Origin: Thermogladius sp.
GTDB lineage: Archaea > Thermoproteota > Thermoprotei_A > Sulfolobales > Desulfurococcaceae
Length of the DNA stretch: 32,091 bases
Reading direction: 5' to 3'
NCBI GenBank assembly: GCA_009904025.1
Contig: WYEE01000109.1
Span: 1-32,091, forward strand
In this document: positions 26,973 through 32,091 of the stretch, piece by piece
Numbering within the stretch: position 1 is the first letter of the stretch
Layout: the number at the start of each line of letters is the position of its first letter
The notes under the pieces: generated by a model
Told to the model about the DNA's origin: nothing
What the model saw: only the letters and a program-made list of their open reading frames with translations
Databases searched by the model: none
Position numbers and translations under genes: made by a program

Positions 26973-27009
26973 TAGGAGTATTTATAGCCCTGGCCACCGG
27001 GTTTATTGA

Positions 27010-27072
27010 TTGGATGAAGACACTTGCCCCCATACGACGGCAGGATGACGATATTACCGCGATCTGACAGAT
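27010..27072 (+). ncRNA. Candidate box C/D sRNA, predicted 16S rRNA guide
   Basis: C ATGAAGA (27014-20), C' ATGACGA (27045-51), 12-nt guide TATTACCGCGAT, D CTGA (27064-67); TATA-like TATTTATAG ~25 nt upstream; guide complements CGCGGUAAUA of the 530 loop. Confidence 0.65.
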
Positions 27073-27076
27073 CCAC

Positions 27077-27331
27077 CTAAATACTCTTAGCCTTCTTCTT
27101 AGCCCTGGCTTCAAGGAGCTCAGCGTACTCTTCTACAAGTCTTTTAATGTAGGGCTGTAATATTCGGGGTTCGACTCTTTCAAGCAGACTCCTAAAGAAT
27201 TTGCTGGCACACCTACTACTATGGAACTCTAGTTCTAAATCACCGTATCGTATTACTATACCCTGACCCTCCGGGAAGGGCCTACCACACACTACGCACT
27301 TATGTCTTGCACTCGTTGAAGCCCACCTCAA
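27077..27331 (-). CDS. Small zinc-binding protein, TRASH/L24e-like
   Basis: CVVCGRPFPEGQGIVIRYGDLELEFHSSRCASKFFRSLL, CxxC...C spacing. Confidence 0.55.
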   Translation of the reverse strand: MRWASTSARHKCVVCGRPFPEGQGIVIRYGDLELEFHSSRCASKFFRSLLERVEPRILQPYIKRLVEEYAELLEARAKKKAKSI

Positions 27332-28028
27332 CCAGCTTCTCGTAGACTGTTGAGGGTTTTTCAGTGTAGAGTCTTATCCTCGAGCCACCGCTGGTCTTAT
27401 CCTGGATTTCAATAAACCTCCTCTGCTTGTTCACCGTGAAGCAGAGAGTTGAGCTGGCTTGTATGAAGTTCCTGTTGTTTATGACTACACCTTTCCTGTA
27501 GATGGCGAAATTCTGCGGTATAATCAGGTTAACGCTGCTTACTTTTTTTGTGACAGCCCACCTCACAGAGTATAGCACGATTATTATGAGAGTGTACATT
27601 GTCACATAGTTTATGAATCTGGATAGTAAAATATTGCCTGTCGCATTATTAAGATAAAATATAACGTACACGCCGGCGAGCCCGTTGTACAAAGGGTATA
27701 AGAAGACCGCTAGAAGTGATATAGCCAGCGTCACCATCAGGAACTTGAACTGGGAGCTTAGATCCTTGTTTAAACCAGGGTCGGCTGCGGCGATCTTCAC
27801 GCAATTAACCTCCTTATACAAGGGGGCCCCCAGCTCGCTTAAGGGAGGCATCTTACTTGTCCTCATCGTGATCCTGTACACTATGTAGAAGAACACCATG
27901 TAGAAGACGAGGAATAACAGGAAAGCGTAAGCGGGGGCTAGAGTAGACAGTAATGATATTACGAGCACGCTAACCGTGTTGATCAAAAAACTCACATGTC
28001 TCTTCGGCTGGTGCATCATCGTGGACAC
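27300..28028 (-). CDS. Hypothetical integral membrane protein
   Basis: Multiple hydrophobic segments (VLVISLLSTLAPAYAFLLFLVFYMVFFYIVY etc.) with C-terminal soluble domain. Confidence 0.65.
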   Translation of the reverse strand: MSTMMHQPKRHVSFLINTVSVLVISLLSTLAPAYAFLLFLVFYMVFFYIVYRITMRTSKMPPLSELGAPLYKEVNCVKIAAADPGLNKDLSSQFKFLMVTLAISLLAVFLYPLYNGLAGVYVIFYLNNATGNILLSRFINYVTMYTLIIIVLYSVRWAVTKKVSSVNLIIPQNFAIYRKGVVINNRNFIQASSTLCFTVNKQRRFIEIQDKTSGGSRIRLYTEKPSTVYEKLVEVGFNECKT

Positions 28029-28082
28029 GCGTTAAACACTATATACGAGGTAGATTAATAAATCTGGAGCAATATATTCAAG

Positions 28083-28139
28083 AAAGATGATGAGTCGCCA
28101 CTTATCGGACGCGTGAAGAAGGCTCGTGTTTCTGAACGA
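28083..28139 (+). ncRNA. Candidate box C/D sRNA
   Basis: C ATGATGA (28087-93), 12-nt guide GTCGCCACTTAT, D' CGGA, spacer CGC, C' GTGAAGA (28113-19), 12-nt guide AGGCTCGTGTTT, D CTGA (28132-35); TATA-like ATTAATAAAT ~26 nt upstream. Confidence 0.68.
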
Positions 28140-28176
28140 GGTAAAAGTTATTTTACCGGGGTCTAAGAGTACGGAG

Positions 28177-28231
28177 AGAGTGATGATAAGGGAGCTCCGA
28201 TAGGTGAGGATGTTATCCCTGTCTGACGGGG
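28177..28231 (+). ncRNA. Candidate box C/D sRNA, predicted 23S rRNA guide
   Basis: C GTGATGA (28180-86), 10-nt guide TAAGGGAGCT, D' CCGA, C' GTGAGGA (28204-10), 12-nt guide TGTTATCCCTGT, D CTGA (28223-26); guide complements CAGGGAUAACA near A2451. Confidence 0.72.
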
Positions 28232-28388
28232 GGTTCAGCTCTCATGCAAGTTTATGTGACTTGGTGTCATCGCCTCATCTCTATTCCCCAGCACCGCTCC
28301 TTGAGTCTGCATCCGCCTTGGAGGCGTTCAGGGCCACCCCAGAGACCCCACATCTCGAGTACCTACCACCCTCGGGGAGAGCCCCTAC

Positions 28389-28494
28389 AAGGGCTCTTCA
28401 CCCCTCACAGAGAACCACATTAAAACACGTGATAACGCCAAACCTTATAAACCTCTACGAAACTTGAAACCGCCGCGAGGGGCTTTGCTTGGCC
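28389..28494 (+). repeat. Copy B of the promoter/leader repeat (copy A at 6939-7045)
   Basis: CTACAAGGGCTCTTCACCCCTCACAGAGAACCACATT...TAACGCCAAACCTTATAAACCTCTACGAAACTTGAAAC. Confidence 0.8.
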
Positions 28495-28998
28495 GGGAGC
28501 CTTAGATTGACTCTTTACGTGGATGCTGTTAGCGAGCTACACTTACCCAAGCTAGCCAGGTTATTGGAGAGTAAGGGTTTTAGAGTGAAGACCCTGCCCC
28601 CGGTCTCACTACAGGCTTCTATAGTCATCGGACTAGGAGGAGCAGGGGAGGTTGTAAGCAGAATTAGGGAAATAGTTTCCTCGAACTATCTCCGGGGAGT
28701 GTGCTTCGAGCTCTCCGCGAAGGTCTCTAAATGCCCTTGCTCGAGAAACATTGTTAAAGTAAGGGGTTGGACGCTATGTTCCGACACTTACGACAACACG
28801 CAGTTCTACGTGAAATGCGGGGAGAGGGGCGGGCTGGTCATGGCGGTTTTAACCGGCTCGCTAAGGGATTTAACGAGCCCACCCCACTCTATTTTCACAG
28901 TATGCCGTAGTGCTGAGGAAGCCGGCGCCCTGGTTGAATTAGTGGAGAAAGCTTTGAACACTTTCACCTCCTATGTCAAGAGTTTTATAAACGAGTAA
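28489..28998 (+). CDS. Hypothetical protein
   Basis: Intact 169-aa ORF; TTG start ~45 nt after TATA-like CTTATAAACC; no family recognised. Confidence 0.6.
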   Translation: MAGSLRLTLYVDAVSELHLPKLARLLESKGFRVKTLPPVSLQASIVIGLGGAGEVVSRIREIVSSNYLRGVCFELSAKVSKCPCSRNIVKVRGWTLCSDTYDNTQFYVKCGERGGLVMAVLTGSLRDLTSPPHSIFTVCRSAEEAGALVELVEKALNTFTSYVKSFINE

Positions 28999-29032
28999 AC
29001 TCTATTAGGCTGGGTGCTCATCTCCGAAAACA

Positions 29033-29094
29033 AGTGATGAACGCCCTATCCATAGACTACCACGGGATGATGACTATCGAACCCTGTCTGAGAT
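29033..29094 (+). ncRNA. Weak candidate box C/D sRNA
   Basis: GTGATGA at 29034, ATGATGA at 29067, CTGA at 29088, but 14-nt C'-D spacing and no clear D'; flanking AAACAAG/CTTGTTT inverted repeat. Confidence 0.35.
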
Positions 29095-29172
29095 ATAAGC
29101 GCTTGTTTATCTCAACGCTTGGAATCCATGGGTTTCCAGTCGAATTTAAACCAGGTTTACCCGCATCGTTTT

Positions 29173-29925
29173 TCAACCAGCCTTGGATAGCTTGTTCTTA
29201 AACCTTAGAGCGTCATCAAACATGTATACGTTGTTGAATAACACGTAGACATCTCTACCCGCGGAGTATTGTGCGACGATACCCTCAAGCCTGGCTAGGT
29301 CCTCATCCTTGTACTTATACTTATAGTTCACTTCGCCTCCACCTATCCCGTGGAGCCTGAAGTACACTAGGTTAGCCCTACCTAGAATCGGCTGGCTTCT
29401 AAACGGGTCTACAACATGGGCAACGCCGTATTCCTCAACGATCTCACCGATCTCACGGGACTTACTCCAATCACCCCTTGGCTCCCAGGCCAGCGTGAAC
29501 CCCTGTGCTATCTCGCTCGCCTTGCTGAAGAACTCTCTAACCCATTTCACAGACTCCTCGTTGTAAGGTAGGCTAGGCGGTGTCTGAATAACTATGACAC
29601 GGGCTTTCAAAGCCTCAGCGACTCTAACGGTCTCTTCTAACGCGTTCAAGTTCTCCCTGGTCGGCTTTAGGAAACCGTAGTTGTCGAGCACTCCTCCAGG
29701 TTTTCTCCGCATTTTCCTCCATGTTGGTGAGGATGGGGGGTGTGTTATAACCTGCCATGCTTTGAGAGTGAACTCGAAGCCCTCGGGTGCCTCGCCCCTG
29801 AGTTTCTCAGCCCACTCCACTGTTGGAAGGTCGTAGAACGTGTTCTGGAGCTCGACTAGGTTGAAAGACTCGTAGTACTTCCTCCTAGCTTTAGGGAAAC
29901 CGCAACAACCTACTTTAACAACCAT
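29173..29925 (-). CDS. DUF72-family protein
   Basis: VKVGCCGFPKARRKYYESFNLVELQNTFYDLP...FTLKAWQVITHPPSSPTWRK...YVLFNNVYMFDDALRF. Confidence 0.9.
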   Translation of the reverse strand: MVVKVGCCGFPKARRKYYESFNLVELQNTFYDLPTVEWAEKLRGEAPEGFEFTLKAWQVITHPPSSPTWRKMRRKPGGVLDNYGFLKPTRENLNALEETVRVAEALKARVIVIQTPPSLPYNEESVKWVREFFSKASEIAQGFTLAWEPRGDWSKSREIGEIVEEYGVAHVVDPFRSQPILGRANLVYFRLHGIGGGEVNYKYKYKDEDLARLEGIVAQYSAGRDVYVLFNNVYMFDDALRFKNKLSKAG

Positions 29926-29930
29926 TACAG

Positions 29931-30344
29931 CTACCCTGTGAACCAGACAGCCTCAATATTCTTGACAGCCTCGAGCATCTTCAGCTTGTCTGCTATCAGG
30001 TTTGGCTGCCTAATATCTGTCTTAGAGACATCTATGATGATCTCGCATTCAGCTATCTCAGTCCTCTTTATCACAACACACTTCGTCATGACGATGTCGG
30101 CACCGTAGTCGGCTAGATATTTAGTTATCTCAGCTAGAACACCGGGCCTATCCTCGATCTTCATTAATAGTCTAACAAGCTTCGCTGAGACAGGTAGAGG
30201 CGTGATAACGATCTCCTTCCTATCTCTGTCTCCCACGACAACAACGAACATCCCCTCCCTGATGTCGAGGGCCTCCCTAATTGTTAGAGGAATGGTTATC
30301 CTGCCTTTCGAGTCCACACGAACAAGCTCCTCTATTTTAACCAT
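29931..30344 (-). CDS. AbrB/SpoVT-type DNA-binding domain fused to ACT domain
   Basis: RVDSKGRITIPLTIREALDIREGMFVVVV then LVRLLMKIEDRPGVLAEITKYLADYGADI. Confidence 0.85.
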   Translation of the reverse strand: MVKIEELVRVDSKGRITIPLTIREALDIREGMFVVVVGDRDRKEIVITPLPVSAKLVRLLMKIEDRPGVLAEITKYLADYGADIVMTKCVVIKRTEIAECEIIIDVSKTDIRQPNLIADKLKMLEAVKNIEAVWFTG

Positions 30345-30415
30345 GTTAACCCTCCCATGCTAGTTGATTAATTTGTAAACGCCTTTTTATAAACTATAGC
30401 AAACAACGGCGTTGT

Positions 30416-32091
30416 TCATCCAAGCAGGTTAGCCCTCTTGAACACTAACCACCCCATGGTAACAGGGACTATGATCCATGAGAGGGCGGATGCTACCACA
30501 AACCATATGTTGACTACACTAGCGGCTCCTTCCCCAATGATAGTGATGTTGTTGTAGGATAAGAAGTAGTATTGCGCGAAGGAGGTTGCCCCGAGAGGGG
30601 AGAAGTACTGGGCCATATAGGTGTTCCTGGCTAGTGCCTCGCCTAGTCCCGGCCCTATTCCCTGGCTTATTGTAACAAAATACATTATTAGAGGGTAGCC
30701 GATTGTGTAGAAGAGGTATATGAAGATAGATAACGCTAGGTATGAACCTCCTCTAGTGAAGGCCGCTATAGCGTAGCACACGCTGTAGAATGCTACTAGT
30801 GACGCGGTCACGCCAGCGAACAAGATTAAGTAGGAGTAGAAGTCCAGGGATATGCCTGTTAAAACGTAGAGTGTAAGAGACGTCGAGGCGAAGAATAACC
30901 CGGTTGAAGCCAGGGCCACCAGCACGCCAGATATGAATCTCGTGGTGTAGAGGTCGAGCCTTGTTAGAGGCCTGGCAAGCAGGAACTCGAGAGCGCCGGC
31001 ACTCCTAGGCTTAGCAATGTAAACGTAGGCTAAATACAGCATCAGGACTGGGTAGAACGTTGAGAACAAACCTAAGCCGCTTTGACCAGCTATAGCGTTA
31101 GCGACCAATTTCCTCGTAGCCGAGGTGTCTACCATCTGGGGAACCGCTATAGTAGCACCAACGATAAGGCCGTGCTGGCTCCTTGAAACAAGGATTGCAA
31201 CCGGTTCGGGGGGTAGTGATTGGTTGGTTGCCTCGCCACTTTGTTCAGCTAGGCCTGTTACAAGAGGCGTAAACTTAGGGAGGGTGAAACTGATGTTCTC
31301 GAGGCGCGTCTCTAGGAATGATAGCCCAGGCTTAACTTGACCAATATAGATGAAGGAGGAGTTTAATTGAGTGTAGTCGATGCTGGAGGGCACCTGTGTC
31401 GCGTTGAACGCGAAGTACAAGTCGTAGGTTAGATTATCCTCGTCGTGCAGGAATATTATTGAGGCAAACCTGTATGAACCCTGGCTTAAGTTGGCTAGGA
31501 GGAAGGATGCCAAATAGAATCTGTCTCCACAACTCTCAGGCTGGCCCGTAGGAATAATTGAAACCGCTTCTTTAACCGGGATAGTTGTCCCGTTAAAACA
31601 ATTGAAGAACCTCCCTGGCGCGGTTATATACTGAGACGAGTAAGTCATGTAGATGGTCTTGTTATTGTAATTGAAAGGCATGTAGTAATAGCCCGCTCTA
31701 TAGGAGCCTACTTTAGTCGTAGCCTCTAATTCAATGAATATTTGAGACGGTTGACTTGGAAGCTCGCTTAGGAACTTCGTTTCCGAAACCTTCCCTACCC
31801 CCTGGAGCGCTCCTGTAGTTAAAGCGATTCTACTCCCCCCGCTCGCGTAGTAGTATAGACTGTAGGATAAGGCTCCCTGCGTAAGCTCCAGCTCCGGGGT
31901 AATAAACAAGGCTTCAATAGAGAATAACTTGCTCTCCGGGTCGATGGAGGAGTAGACTATTGTGGAGCTCGATGGGGTTGTAGCTAATGTACCTGTTATT
32001 AAATAAGCGAATCCAACCCCTGCCAGCATGAAGATCACTAGAGCTATTAGAATCGAGGGCCTCAGTAAACCTCTCTTGAAATCATAGAAGA
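30416..32091 (-). CDS. ABC-2-type transporter permease-like membrane protein (5' end outside window)
   Basis: Frame stays open to window edge (FYDFKRGLLRPSILIALVIFMLAG...); multiple TM helices; KPRSAGALEFLLARPLTRLDLYTTRFISGVL typical of ABC-2 permeases. Confidence 0.8.
   Translation of the reverse strand, partial: FYDFKRGLLRPSILIALVIFMLAGVGFAYLITGTLATTPSSSTIVYSSIDPESKLFSIEALFITPELELTQGALSYSLYYYASGGSRIALTTGALQGVGKVSETKFLSELPSQPSQIFIELEATTKVGSYRAGYYYMPFNYNNKTIYMTYSSQYITAPGRFFNCFNGTTIPVKEAVSIIPTGQPESCGDRFYLASFLLANLSQGSYRFASIIFLHDEDNLTYDLYFAFNATQVPSSIDYTQLNSSFIYIGQVKPGLSFLETRLENISFTLPKFTPLVTGLAEQSGEATNQSLPPEPVAILVSRSQHGLIVGATIAVPQMVDTSATRKLVANAIAGQSGLGLFSTFYPVLMLYLAYVYIAKPRSAGALEFLLARPLTRLDLYTTRFISGVLVALASTGLFFASTSLTLYVLTGISLDFYSYLILFAGVTASLVAFYSVCYAIAAFTRGGSYLALSIFIYLFYTIGYPLIMYFVTISQGIGPGLGEALARNTYMAQYFSPLGATSFAQYYFLSYNNITIIGEGAASVVNIWFVVASALSWIIVPVTMGWLVFKRANLLG

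Noticed and set aside
28204-28467. 87-aa ORF MRMLSLSDGG...NLINLYET
   Set aside because: Overlaps the box C/D sRNA (C' box onward) and the promoter/leader repeat; composition looks like translated noncoding repeat.

Overview
Gene-dense hyperthermophilic crenarchaeal chromosome segment, probably Desulfurococcales-like. This rests on reverse gyrase, two Alba proteins, ABCE1, an unlinked 5S rRNA gene and intron-containing tRNAs. Most of the window is housekeeping: hflX/trm56/tfe/C5-methyltransferase cluster, ahcY, rps17e, ABCE1, fbp, tpiA, pyk, map, tyrS, tsr3, topR, alba. RNA genes read from sequence: tRNA with CAT anticodon, intron-containing tRNA-Thr(CGT) and tRNA-Ala(TGC), 5S rRNA, RNase P RNA directly downstream of an alba gene, and 4-5 candidate box C/D sRNAs. 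Two C/D guides match universally conserved rRNA (23S peptidyl-transferase region, 16S 530 loop), as recalled from memory. Less ordinary items: an unlisted 30-aa Trp/Glu periodic microprotein ORF, an H/ACA-like structured RNA candidate upstream of tyrS, and a ~100-bp promoter/leader repeat shared by two otherwise unrelated genes 21 kb apart. All homology calls are by eye; no searches or folding were run.
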